Shown one piece after another: positions 33,779 through 41,545 of a stretch of DNA of 64,000 bases. Numbering within the stretch: position 1 is the stretch's first letter; each line of letters begins with the position of its first letter. The position numbers and the translations under genes are program-made. The notes beneath the pieces are model-generated. The model was not told the DNA's origin. It ran no database searches and saw only the letters and a list, made by a program, of their open reading frames with translations. The stretch spans positions 372,001 to 436,000 of the forward strand of contig NZ_CBDDJA010000001.1 in NCBI RefSeq assembly GCF_965229315.1. Direction: 5' to 3'. The stretch comes from Pelomonas sp965229315 (GTDB taxonomy: Bacteria; Pseudomonadota; Gammaproteobacteria; Burkholderiales; Burkholderiaceae_C).

Positions 33779-35461
33779 ATGAAGCAGCTCGCCGGCCTGG
33801 ACGCCAGCTTCCTCTATCTCGAAACGCCGCAGATGCCGATGCATGTCGGCGCGCTGCACCTGCTGGAGCTGCCCGCCGGCTACGACGGCGATTACGCCGA
33901 GGACCTGCGCGAGCACATGCATGCGCGCATGCCGCTGCTGCCCGCGCTGCGGCGCAAGCTGGTGGCGATGCCGCTGGGGCTGTCCAACCCGGGCTGGGTG
34001 GATGCCGAGCCCGACCTGGACGAGCACATCGTCGAGATCGCACTGCCGAACGTGAACGGTCAAGGCAGCGGCATGGCGGAACTGGAGGCGCAGGTCGGCG
34101 CGCTGCACCCCGTGCTGCTGGACCGCAGCAGGCCGCTGTGGAAGTTCCACGTCTTCACCGGCCTGGAGCCCGGCCCCGACGGCCAGGTGCGCGTCGCCCT
34201 GTACACGCAGCTGCACCATGCCGCGGTGGATGGCCAGGCGGCCGTGGCGCTGGCCCAGGTCATCCTCGACCTGAGCCCGGAGCCGCGCGCCATCGACACG
34301 CTCGCCGCGCGCAACCGCAAGCGCGGCCAGATCGGCACCATGGGCATGCTGCGTGCGGCGATGTCGCAGCAATGGAAGCAGACCGTCAAGCTGGCCCGCT
34401 CGCTGCCCAGCGCGGCCGGCATCCTGGGCAACATGGCCGTGGGCTACGCGGGCGGCGCGGCGGCCGGCGCGTCCATCGACAAACTGCGCGCGCTGCTGGC
34501 CGGCGTCGCCGCGCAGACCACGGCCGTCGTGCGCGGCAAGACGGCCGTGTCCAGCCTCGGCCCCGCGCCACGCACGCGCTTCAACGTCAGCCTGTCCGAC
34601 ACGCGCGCGTTCTCCGGCGTCACGCTGCCGCTGGCCGAGCTGAACCGCACGCGCCGCCGCCACCACGCCAGCCTCAACGACGCGGTGCTGTTCGTCATCG
34701 GCGGCGCGCTGCGGCGCTTCCTGACCAAGCACGGCCCGCTGCCGCGCAAGAGCCTGATCGCCGCGGTGCCCGTGTCCACGCGCGCAGCGGGCGACACCAC
34801 GTCCAACAACCAGGCCACGATGACCTTCATGAGCCTGGGCACGCACCTGGCCGACCCGGCCGAGCGGCTGGCCCACGTGATGGCCTCCAGCAAGGCCATG
34901 AAGGCGCAGATGTCCCAGCTCAAGAGCCTGATGCCGACCGACTTTCCCAGCCTGGGCATCCCCTGGCTGATGCAGGCCGGCGCCATGCTCTACGGCCGCG
35001 CCAAGGTGGCCGAGAAGCTGCCGGTGGTGGCCAACGTCGTCATCTCCAACGTGCCGGGCCCGAACGTGCCGCTGTACCTGGCCGGCGCGCAGATGCTGAC
35101 CAACTACCCCACGTCCATCGCCGTGCACGGCCTGGCGCTGAACGTGACCGTGCAGACCTACAACCAGTCGCTGGACATCGGCCTGATGGCCTGCGGCGAA
35201 GCCATGCCCGAGACGGCCGAATTCGCCGCCTATGTGGAGGCAGCCTTCATGGAGCTGCAGGCGCTGCCGGTGGCCGAGGCGGCGCCCGAGCCAGCGCCTG
35301 CCGTGAAGAAGGCGGCAGCCAGGAAAGCCCCGGCCGGCAAGACGGCCGCAAAGACGACCGCCAAGAAGGCCACCAAGAAGACAGCGGTAAAAAAGGCTGT
35401 CGCCCCGGCGACGCCCAAGCCCCGGGCAAGCACGGCCCGCAAGAAGGCGGCGGCTGGCTAA
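33779..35461 (+). CDS. WS/DGAT/MGAT-family acyltransferase with a histone-H1-like tail
   Basis: 560 residues. The catalytic HHxxxDG motif is present (HHAAVDG, 146-152), and MKQLAGLDASFLYLETPQMPMHVGAL is the family N-terminus (first 20 residues MKQLAGLDASFLYLETPQMP). These bifunctional enzymes esterify fatty alcohols or diacylglycerol with acyl-CoA to make wax esters or triacylglycerol at the membrane. The last ~60 residues (about 500-560) are a Lys/Ala/Pro/Thr-rich tail (for example KTTAKKATKKTAVKKA) like bacterial histone-H1-like proteins, which is not part of the usual enzyme. The next gene, a lipase-like hydrolase, begins 33 bases downstream. Confidence 0.9.
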   Translation: MKQLAGLDASFLYLETPQMPMHVGALHLLELPAGYDGDYAEDLREHMHARMPLLPALRRKLVAMPLGLSNPGWVDAEPDLDEHIVEIALPNVNGQGSGMAELEAQVGALHPVLLDRSRPLWKFHVFTGLEPGPDGQVRVALYTQLHHAAVDGQAAVALAQVILDLSPEPRAIDTLAARNRKRGQIGTMGMLRAAMSQQWKQTVKLARSLPSAAGILGNMAVGYAGGAAAGASIDKLRALLAGVAAQTTAVVRGKTAVSSLGPAPRTRFNVSLSDTRAFSGVTLPLAELNRTRRRHHASLNDAVLFVIGGALRRFLTKHGPLPRKSLIAAVPVSTRAAGDTTSNNQATMTFMSLGTHLADPAERLAHVMASSKAMKAQMSQLKSLMPTDFPSLGIPWLMQAGAMLYGRAKVAEKLPVVANVVISNVPGPNVPLYLAGAQMLTNYPTSIAVHGLALNVTVQTYNQSLDIGLMACGEAMPETAEFAAYVEAAFMELQALPVAEAAPEPAPAVKKAAARKAPAGKTAAKTTAKKATKKTAVKKAVAPATPKPRASTARKKAAAG

Positions 35462-35494
35462 CAATGGTCGGGCCCCGCCCGACCCTGCCCTCGC

Positions 35495-36325
35495 ATGCCC
35501 GCCACCCGCTCGCCGCGCTTCTCGCGCTGGCAACAGACCTCCTCCACGGCCCACCCCGACGGGTCCGACCTGCGCGCGCCCAATGCCTGGCTGCTGATGC
35601 TCGAGGGCCGCGCGCCCTGGGAGTACGCCGCGCTGCTGGCCACGATGCCGTGGCTGAAGCGGCTGCAGAAGCTGCCCCACGGCGACGGCCATCCCGTCCT
35701 CGTCTTCCCGGGCCTGGGCGCCCATGACGTGACGACGGCGCCACTGCGCGCGCTGCTCGACTCACTGGGCTACGCCACCCAGCCCTGGGGCCAGGGCTTC
35801 AACCTCGGCCCGCGCGCCGGCGTGCTGGAGCAGTGCAAGGCCGACCTGATCGAGCTGCACCGCCGCCACGGCCGCAAGGTCAGCCTGCTGGGCTGGAGCC
35901 TGGGCGGCATCTACGCCCGCGAGCTGGCCAAGGAATGCCCGGACCTCGCGCGCTGCGTCGTCACGCTGGGCACGCCCTTCACCGGCCACCCGCGCGCGAC
36001 CAACGCCTGGCGCTTCTTCGAGATGGTCAGCGGCCACGCGGCCAACGACCCGGCGCTGATGGCGCAAATCCGCCAGGCGCCACCGGTGCCGACGACGTCC
36101 ATCTATTCCAAGACCGACGGCGTCGTCGCCTGGCGCTGCAGCATCAACGAGCCGGGACCGCTGACCGAGAACATCGAGGTGCAGGCCAGCCACATCGGCC
36201 TGGGCGTGAACCCCGTGGCGCTGTATGCGCTGGCGGACCGGCTGGCGCAGCCGGAAGGCGAATGGACGCCGTTCGATGCCAAGGGGGCGAGGCGGTGGTT
36301 CTACAAGACGTCGGAACAGGCCTGA
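35495..36325 (+). CDS. Alpha/beta hydrolase, lipase-like
   Basis: 276 residues. The nucleophile elbow GWSLGG has Ser135; the HPVLVFPGLGAHD segment would form the oxyanion region, and later Asp (SKTDGVVAW) and His (ASHIGLG) are well placed to complete the triad. Without a signal peptide it is probably cytoplasmic. It directly follows the acyltransferase gene, which suggests a role in turnover of the neutral lipids made by that enzyme; this is inference. The DUF4184 gene follows 16 bases after its stop. Confidence 0.85.
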   Translation: MPATRSPRFSRWQQTSSTAHPDGSDLRAPNAWLLMLEGRAPWEYAALLATMPWLKRLQKLPHGDGHPVLVFPGLGAHDVTTAPLRALLDSLGYATQPWGQGFNLGPRAGVLEQCKADLIELHRRHGRKVSLLGWSLGGIYARELAKECPDLARCVVTLGTPFTGHPRATNAWRFFEMVSGHAANDPALMAQIRQAPPVPTTSIYSKTDGVVAWRCSINEPGPLTENIEVQASHIGLGVNPVALYALADRLAQPEGEWTPFDAKGARRWFYKTSEQA

Positions 36326-36341
36326 CCTCGCCTCGCCCACC

Positions 36342-37112
36342 GTGCCCTGGACCTTCGCCCACCCGGCGGCCATCCTGCCGCTGAGGTCGCTCTGCCCCCG
36401 CTGGCTGTCCCTGCCGGCGCTGATCATCGGCTCGCTGGCGCCCGACATGAGCTATTACGTCGGCATGCACGCCCGCTGGTCAGCGTTCTGCCACACGGCG
36501 CTGGGCGTCGTCACGGTCTGCCTGCCGGTCAGCCTGCTGCTGTTCGCGTTGCTGCAACGTTTTGCACGGCCCCTGACGGTGCTGCTGCCGGTGCCGCACC
36601 GCGAGATCGCGCGCGAACAGCTCCACCCGCTGGCTCGGGCGGCGTGGCAGGGCCTGGTGGTCGTGGTCGCCTCCATCCTGCTGGGCGCCACCAGCCATGT
36701 CGTGTGGGACGCCTTCACGCACGCGGGCCGCTGGGGCGCGTCACTTCTGCCGCTGTTGGACAGGCCCCTGTTCGTCGCGCTCGACCGGGAGTTCCAGCTC
36801 TTCAACCTGCTGCAGCACCTGAGCACCGCGGTGGGCGTGGCCGCCATCGCGACGGTGTACTGCCGGGCCCTGCGTGCCCGGTGCGGCGCCACCGCGTCAC
36901 CGCAGGACACGCGCCGCCGCCAGCTGCTGCTGGCCTTGTTCACCAGCGCCGCCGCCGCAGGGGCCACGGCGGCCTGGGTGCTCACGCCGCCCGCGCAGTC
37001 AGCCTATGTCTCGCACCTCATCGTGCACACCGTCGTCTGGAGCACCAGTTGCCTGGCGCTGCTGTTCGTCCTCGCCAGCCTGGCCTGGTGGCGGCGCCAC
37101 GGCGACGCCTGA
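36342..37112 (+). CDS. DUF4184-family membrane protein
   Basis: 256 residues from a GTG start at 36342, just after the stop of the hydrolase gene; the family pattern begins here (VPWTFAHPAAILPLRSL). Five or six membrane segments are visible. Conserved His/Asp residues occur in AHPAA, LAPDMSYYVG and GATSHVVWDAFTH, the arrangement seen in DUF4184 and resembling metal-dependent membrane hydrolases such as YdjM. Function is unknown. Downstream is a ClpP-like protease gene, 63 bases away. Confidence 0.82.
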   Translation: MPWTFAHPAAILPLRSLCPRWLSLPALIIGSLAPDMSYYVGMHARWSAFCHTALGVVTVCLPVSLLLFALLQRFARPLTVLLPVPHREIAREQLHPLARAAWQGLVVVVASILLGATSHVVWDAFTHAGRWGASLLPLLDRPLFVALDREFQLFNLLQHLSTAVGVAAIATVYCRALRARCGATASPQDTRRRQLLLALFTSAAAAGATAAWVLTPPAQSAYVSHLIVHTVVWSTSCLALLFVLASLAWWRRHGDA

Positions 37113-37175
37113 GACCCCTCGCCACGCCGCCGCCGCATCTCGCGGTAAGGTATCGCCCTCAACCGGATCCCGAAC

Positions 37176-37772
37176 ATGAATCACCACACCCTCGCCGCCG
37201 ACGACAAGGCCGCCAAGAAAGAAGCCCCCGAGAAGCAGGAAGAGCAACTGCTGTTCAAGGGCCGGTACGTCATGATCTTCGGCGAGATCGACGACAAGGT
37301 CGCCCAGGCCACCTGCCGCCGCCTGCTGGCGCTGAGCCAGGAGTCCGACGCGCCGATCACGCTGCTGATCTCGTCGCCCGGTGGCCATGTGGAAAGCGGC
37401 GACGCCATCCACGACATGATCCGTTTCGTGCGCGCCCCGGTCACGGTGGTGGGCACGGGCTGGGTCGCCAGCGCCGGCACGCACATCTACCTGGCCGTGC
37501 CCAAGGAGCGCCGCGTGGCGCTGCCCAACACGCGCTTCATGATCCACCAGCCGGCCGGCGGCGCCGGCGGCCAGGCCAGCGACATCGCCATCCAGGCCAA
37601 GGAAATCATCCGCACCCGCGAGCGCATCGCCGCCGTCATCGCCCGCGAGACCGGCCAGCCGCTGGAGCGCGTGCGCATCGACATCGAGCGCGACTTCTGG
37701 ATGAGCACCGACGAGGCCATCGCCTACGGCCTGGTCTCACGCGTCATCGAGCACCAGGTGGACCTGGGCTGA
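37176..37772 (+). CDS. ClpP-like serine protease, divergent
   Basis: 198 residues. The ClpP triad can be placed at Ser99 (GTGWVASAGTH), His124 (RFMIHQPAGG) and Asp173 (DIERDFWMS). The context around the serine differs from the GxAASMGA pattern of housekeeping ClpP: WVASAGTH replaces QAASMGA. The N-terminus (about 25 residues) is charged and Lys/Glu-rich, with no propeptide of the usual type. The main clpP gene is normally found with tig and clpX, which are absent here, so this is probably a second, divergent ClpP. Whether it pairs with an AAA+ unfoldase cannot be seen. Confidence 0.83.
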   Translation: MNHHTLAADDKAAKKEAPEKQEEQLLFKGRYVMIFGEIDDKVAQATCRRLLALSQESDAPITLLISSPGGHVESGDAIHDMIRFVRAPVTVVGTGWVASAGTHIYLAVPKERRVALPNTRFMIHQPAGGAGGQASDIAIQAKEIIRTRERIAAVIARETGQPLERVRIDIERDFWMSTDEAIAYGLVSRVIEHQVDLG

Positions 37773-37809
37773 CGCCAATGTCGAGGCCCACACGCTCGCT
37801 TCGCTCACT

Positions 37810-37845
37810 GCCCGCCTCAGGGGCACCAGCGCCCCTGGGGCGGGC
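37810..37845. repeat. 15-bp stem hairpin between the ClpP-like and hydrolase genes
   Basis: Bases 37810-37824 pair with 37831-37845 along their whole length (one U-G pair), leaving a six-base loop ACCAGC. No T tract follows, so it is either a factor-assisted terminator for the ClpP-like gene or an extragenic palindrome. The right arm ends 12 bases before the ATG of the next gene. Confidence 0.5.
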
Positions 37846-37857
37846 CGGCGCGCGCTG

Positions 37858-38754
37858 ATGCAGCTCAGCGCCAACGGCATCCGCATCGAAGTCGAGGTCC
37901 ACGGCCCGGACAGCGGCGAGCCGCTGCTGATGATCATGGGCCTGGGCATGCAGCTCGTCGCCTGGCCCGACGGGCTGGTCGATGAGCTGGTGGCCCGCGG
38001 CTTTCGCGTCATCCGCTTCGACAACCGCGACGTGGGCCTGTCGCAGCCCTTCGACGAGTTGGGCATGCCCAACATCCCGCTGGCGGCGCTGCTGCACACG
38101 CTGCGCCTGCCGGTGAAGGCGCCCTACCAGCTCGCCGACCTGGCGCGCGACGCCGTCGGCGTGCTGGACGCGCTGGGCATCGACCAGGCCCATGTCTGCG
38201 GCGCCTCCATGGGCGGCATGATCGCCCAGCACCTGGGCTTCTCCCACGGCCAGCGGCTGAAGAGCCTGACGCTGATGATGACCAGCAGCGGCGACCGCGG
38301 CCTGCCCAAGGAGAGCCTGAAGGTGCGCCGCGCGATGCTGTCGCGCCCGGCGCGGGCCAGCACGCCCGAGCAGAAGCTGGAGAACGTGCTGGACCATTAC
38401 GTGAAGCTCTACGGCGTCATCGGCAGCCCCGGCTACCCGCCCGAGCCCGCCAGCCTGCGCGAGCGCATCGCGCGCGGCGTGAAGCGGTCGTTTCGCCCGC
38501 AGGCCGTGGCCCGCCAGCTGGTGGCCATCGCGGCGGACAGCCACCGCGCGGACCGGCTGCCGCGCATCACCGCGCCGACGCTGGTCATCCATGGCCAGGA
38601 CGACCCGCTGATCCCGGTCGCGGCGGCGCACGACCTGGCCCGGCGCATCCCCGGCGCGACGCTGGAGATCATCCCCGGCTGGGGACACGACCTGCCCGAA
38701 CCGCTGTTTGCGCGGCTGGCGACCGCCATCGCCGCCAACGCCGCGCGCGCCTGA
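37858..38754 (+). CDS. Alpha/beta-fold hydrolase
   Basis: 298 residues. GASMGG gives the nucleophile Ser117; the early FDNRDVGLS segment, IHGQDDPLIPV (catalytic Asp) and GWGHDLPE (catalytic His) complete the canonical pattern shared with epoxide hydrolases, haloperoxidase-like esterases and 3-oxoadipate enol-lactonase. No signal peptide. Substrate unknown. It starts at an ATG straight after the hairpin and ends nine bases before the stop of the converging EF-hand gene. Confidence 0.85.
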   Translation: MQLSANGIRIEVEVHGPDSGEPLLMIMGLGMQLVAWPDGLVDELVARGFRVIRFDNRDVGLSQPFDELGMPNIPLAALLHTLRLPVKAPYQLADLARDAVGVLDALGIDQAHVCGASMGGMIAQHLGFSHGQRLKSLTLMMTSSGDRGLPKESLKVRRAMLSRPARASTPEQKLENVLDHYVKLYGVIGSPGYPPEPASLRERIARGVKRSFRPQAVARQLVAIAADSHRADRLPRITAPTLVIHGQDDPLIPVAAAHDLARRIPGATLEIIPGWGHDLPEPLFARLATAIAANAARA

Positions 38755-38763
38755 GCCCGGTCG

Positions 38764-39210
38764 TCAGGCGGCGCCGCCCGCCGTGCCGCCCTGGCCGAGC
38801 TGTTCGACCGCCTGGTACTCCTTGACCGCTGCGCCCGCCTCGGCGCTGCTGGCACTGCGCGCGGTCTCGGCCGCCTTCTCGGCAGCCAGCTTGGCGTCGT
38901 AAGCCGCCTGTTCCTGCGGTGTCACCGTGCCGTCCTCGTCCGTGTCGGCCGGCTCGTAGGTCTTGGTGGCCCCGCTGAGGCTGCCCGTGGAGCCACCGGC
39001 GGTCGAACCGCTGGCGGACGCGCCGCCGCCGGCCTGCCGGGCCTGCTGGGCCCCCTGGGCCGAGATGGTGACGACGGCGGCCTGCGCCTCGGCGGCGGGC
39101 TGGCTCTGGGCCTGCGCTGCGGCCGTCGCCGCGGCGTCGGCCCGCTCGGCGGCCCCGCTGTTGTCGGACCCGGAACTGGCCGACGCGGGAATGTTGACGG
39201 CATTGATCAT
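38764..39210 (-). CDS. EF-hand protein, Ala/Gln-rich, hypothetical
   Basis: 148 residues from the ATG at 39210, which has a GGAG Shine-Dalgarno six bases upstream; an earlier in-frame ATG at 39297 lacks this support and overlaps the upstream gene's stop. A single EF-hand loop DTDEDGTVTPQE lies around residue 105, followed by a long Ala-rich helix. There is no signal peptide; the N-terminus MINAVNIPASAS is typical of a group of small Burkholderiales proteins. Calcium binding is likely from the loop; the role is unknown. It is 86 bases downstream of the PCu(A)C gene. Confidence 0.7.
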   Translation of the reverse strand: MINAVNIPASASSGSDNSGAAERADAAATAAAQAQSQPAAEAQAAVVTISAQGAQQARQAGGGASASGSTAGGSTGSLSGATKTYEPADTDEDGTVTPQEQAAYDAKLAAEKAAETARSASSAEAGAAVKEYQAVEQLGQGGTAGGAA

Positions 39211-39296
39211 GCTCAGCTCCAAAGTGACCCCCTGTATTTCGGCCGAAGCGCCGACAGCTTGAACCGGCTTGAAGCGGCCACCTGTCGCCATGGGCA

Positions 39297-39746
39297 TCAG
39301 CGCGTCGCGCCGCCCCCGGCGCCGGCCCGTGCTTCGGCCTTGATCTCGACGGCCGTGCGTTGCCTGTCCTCGCCCTCGACGGTCAGCGTCAGCGGCACGG
39401 TATCGCCGGCCTTGATGGGCGCCTTCAACCCCATCAGCATGACGTGGTAGCTGCCGGGCTTGAGCGCCACGGCCTGGCCGGCGGGCAGCGGCAGCGCCTC
39501 GACGGCGCGCATCTTCATGACGCCGTCTTCCATCTTCATTTCATGGATTTCCACCATGCTGGCGAGCGGCGAGCTGGCCGCGACGACCTTGACCGGCCTG
39601 GCGGCCGTGAGCTGCATGAAGGCGCCCGTGGCCTTCTGCGGCGCGACGGTGGCGCGCACCCAGGCGTCGTCGACCTTCACGGCGGGGGTCTGGGCCTGGG
39701 CGGCGACAGCAGCGAACAGGGCGGAGGCGATCAGCAGATGGCGCAT
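39297..39746 (-). CDS. Periplasmic copper chaperone PCu(A)C
   Basis: 149 residues from the ATG at 39746 with signal peptide MRHLLIASALFAAVAAQAQ. The copper site follows the PCu(A)C pattern H-x(n)-M-x(21)-H-x-M: MVEIHEMKMEDGVMKM and later GSYHVMLMGL. The protein carries Cu(I) in the periplasm and helps load the CuA site of cytochrome c oxidase. The usual partner SCO gene is not adjacent; instead the gene is divergent from a chromate transporter, 55 bases away. Upstream in-frame codons to 39869 were rejected because they would remove the signal peptide from the N-terminus. Confidence 0.9.
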   Translation of the reverse strand: MRHLLIASALFAAVAAQAQTPAVKVDDAWVRATVAPQKATGAFMQLTAARPVKVVAASSPLASMVEIHEMKMEDGVMKMRAVEALPLPAGQAVALKPGSYHVMLMGLKAPIKAGDTVPLTLTVEGEDRQRTAVEIKAEARAGAGGGATR

Positions 39747-39801
39747 GGTGGATGACGACAACGAGAAAGACTGCATTGTGCGCAGTCCCGATACTGCCTG
39801 C

Positions 39802-41100
39802 ATGAGCACGCCTCCTGCACCGGTCGGCTTCTGGGCCGCGCTGCGCTTCTGGGCACGGCTGGGCTGCATCAGCTTCGGCGGCCCGGCCGGGCAGATCGCG
39901 CTGCTGCACGCCGAACTCGTGGAGCGAAAGCGCTGGATCAGCGAGCGCCGGTTCCTGCACGCGCTGAACTATTGCATGCTGCTGCCCGGCCCCGAGGCCC
40001 AGCAGCTCGCCACCTACCTGGGCTGGCTGATGCACCGCACGGCGGGGGGCATCGCCGCCGGCGTGCTGTTCGTGCTGCCGTCGCTGGCGCTGTTGATCGC
40101 GCTGAGCTGGCTCTACATGGCCCACGGCCAGCAGCCGCTGATCGCCGGCCTGTTCGACGGGCTCAAGCCCGCCGTGCTGGCGCTGGTCATCCAGGCGGCG
40201 CACCGCCTGGGCGGGCGCGTGCTGACCACGCCGCTGCGCTGGGCGCTGGCGGGCGGCGCGCTGGTGGCCGTCGCGGGCGTCGGCCTGCCCTTCCCGCTCG
40301 TCGTGCTGGCGGCCGGGCTCATCGGGCACCTGGCGGCCGCGCGACAGGCGCCGGCCCCTGCGCCGCCGGCCGCGCACGGCAGCCCCGCCTGGATCGACGA
40401 CGACACGCCCTCGCCGCCGCACGCCCGCTTCTCGCGCGCCCGGCTGGCGCGCCTGCTCGGGGTTGGCGCACTGCTGTTTGCGCTGCCCTACGCCGCCCTC
40501 TGGGCCTGGGGCGGGCCGGTGCTGACCGCCATGGCCGGCTTCTTCACGCGCGCGGCGCTGGTGACCTTCGGCGGCGCCTACGCGGTGCTGCCCTATGTGT
40601 TCCAGGGGGCCGTCGAGCAGCACGGCTGGCTGACGGCCGCGCAGATGATGGACGGCCTGGCGCTGGGCGAGACGACGCCCGGCCCGTTGATCATGGTGGT
40701 CGCGTTCGTGGGCTTCGCCGGCGGCTGGTCGCAGGCGGTGCTGGGGCCTGGCCTGCTGCCCGTGGGCGGCGCGCTGGCCGCCGTCGTCGCCACCTGGTTC
40801 ACCTTCCTGCCGTCCTTCCTGTTCATCCTGATCGGCGGGCCACTGGTGGAGCGCACCCAGCACATGCCCCGCCTGGCCGGCGCGCTGTCGGCCATCACGG
40901 CTGCGGCGGTGGGCGTCATCCTCAGCCTGGCGCTGGCCTTCGCCACGCAGTTGCTGTGGGCGCACGGGCGCGTCCAGTGGGCGCCCGCGCTGCTGGCCGC
41001 GGCCGCCACCGTCGCGCTGCTGCGCTTCAGGGTGGGGCTTTTGCCGCTGCTGGCGGCCTGCGGTGCGCTGGGCATCGCGGCGCGCCTGATCGGGGCTTGA
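39802..41100 (+). CDS. chrA: Chromate transporter, long CHR family
   Basis: 432 residues from the ATG at 39802. Two homologous halves each begin with the CHR motif: FWARLGCISFGGPAGQIALL (first ~50 residues) and FFTRAALVTFGGAYAVLPY (about residue 250). PGPEAQQLATYLG and GETTPGPLIMVVAF are the matching second motifs. About twelve membrane segments. ChrA exports chromate as a sulfate analogue. No chrB regulator is next to it. Its last codon overlaps the -35 of the following GntR gene. Confidence 0.92.
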   Translation: MSTPPAPVGFWAALRFWARLGCISFGGPAGQIALLHAELVERKRWISERRFLHALNYCMLLPGPEAQQLATYLGWLMHRTAGGIAAGVLFVLPSLALLIALSWLYMAHGQQPLIAGLFDGLKPAVLALVIQAAHRLGGRVLTTPLRWALAGGALVAVAGVGLPFPLVVLAAGLIGHLAAARQAPAPAPPAAHGSPAWIDDDTPSPPHARFSRARLARLLGVGALLFALPYAALWAWGGPVLTAMAGFFTRAALVTFGGAYAVLPYVFQGAVEQHGWLTAAQMMDGLALGETTPGPLIMVVAFVGFAGGWSQAVLGPGLLPVGGALAAVVATWFTFLPSFLFILIGGPLVERTQHMPRLAGALSAITAAAVGVILSLALAFATQLLWAHGRVQWAPALLAAAATVALLRFRVGLLPLLAACGALGIAARLIGA

Positions 41101-41126
41101 CGGGAGCTGTCCACGTGTACTATCGT
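41097..41126 (+). promoter_or_regulatory. Promoter of the GntR-ABC operon
   Basis: -35 TTGACG (41097-41102, covering the chrA stop codon) and -10 TATCGT (41121-41126) are 18 bases apart. The -10 lies inside the inverted repeat at 41115-41136. Transcription would begin near 41133, giving a leader of under 20 bases before the ATG at 41150. Confidence 0.6.
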
Positions 41127-41136
41127 ACTAGTACAC
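41115..41136. promoter_or_regulatory. GntR (YtrA-type) operator
   Basis: Perfect 8-bp arms GTGTACTA (41115-41122) and TAGTACAC (41129-41136) around a 6-base centre TCGTAC. The position over the -10 of the promoter of a GntR gene is that of a self-repression operator, and the arm sequence resembles the GT-x-TAC sites of the YtrA subfamily. Confidence 0.7.
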
Positions 41137-41149
41137 ATTGTCAGCCTCC

Positions 41150-41545
41150 ATGGAAGCCGCCCACTTCGTCCACATCAACACCGGTTCGCCCGAGCCGATC
41201 TACCGCCAGCTCATCGAGCAGGTGCGTCGGCGCGTCGCGGCCGGACAGCTGAAGGCGGGCGACGAGATCCCGTCGGTGCGCGAACTGGCCCAGGCGCTGG
41301 CCGTGCACCCGATGACCATCTCCAAGGCCTATTCCATGCTGGAGATGGAAGGCGTGCTGGAGCGCCGCCGCGGCCTGTCCATGGTCGTCGCGGCGCAGCA
41401 CCACCGCGCCCAGTCCGCCGCATCGCGCATCGAGCTGCTGCGCCCCACGCTGCGCCAGGCCGCCGACGAAGCGCGCCAGTTGCAACTGCCCAAGGCCGAG
41501 GTCCTCGGCCTCTTCGATCAACTGCTGGACGAGAGCGCCCCATGA
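41150..41545 (+). CDS. GntR-family regulator, YtrA type
   Basis: 131 residues from the ATG at 41150; a TTG at 41138 is an in-frame alternative. The winged helix (residues ~10-75) has the GntR pattern PIYRQLIEQVRRRVAAGQL and SVRELAQALAVHPMTISKAY. Only ~55 residues follow it, with no ligand-binding domain, which is the YtrA layout. These regulators usually repress their own operon with an ABC transporter, as here: the ATPase gene begins within its stop codon (ATGA at 41542) and a clear operator lies over its promoter. The signal is unknown; cell-envelope antibiotics induce some homologues. Confidence 0.9.
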   Translation: MEAAHFVHINTGSPEPIYRQLIEQVRRRVAAGQLKAGDEIPSVRELAQALAVHPMTISKAYSMLEMEGVLERRRGLSMVVAAQHHRAQSAASRIELLRPTLRQAADEARQLQLPKAEVLGLFDQLLDESAP

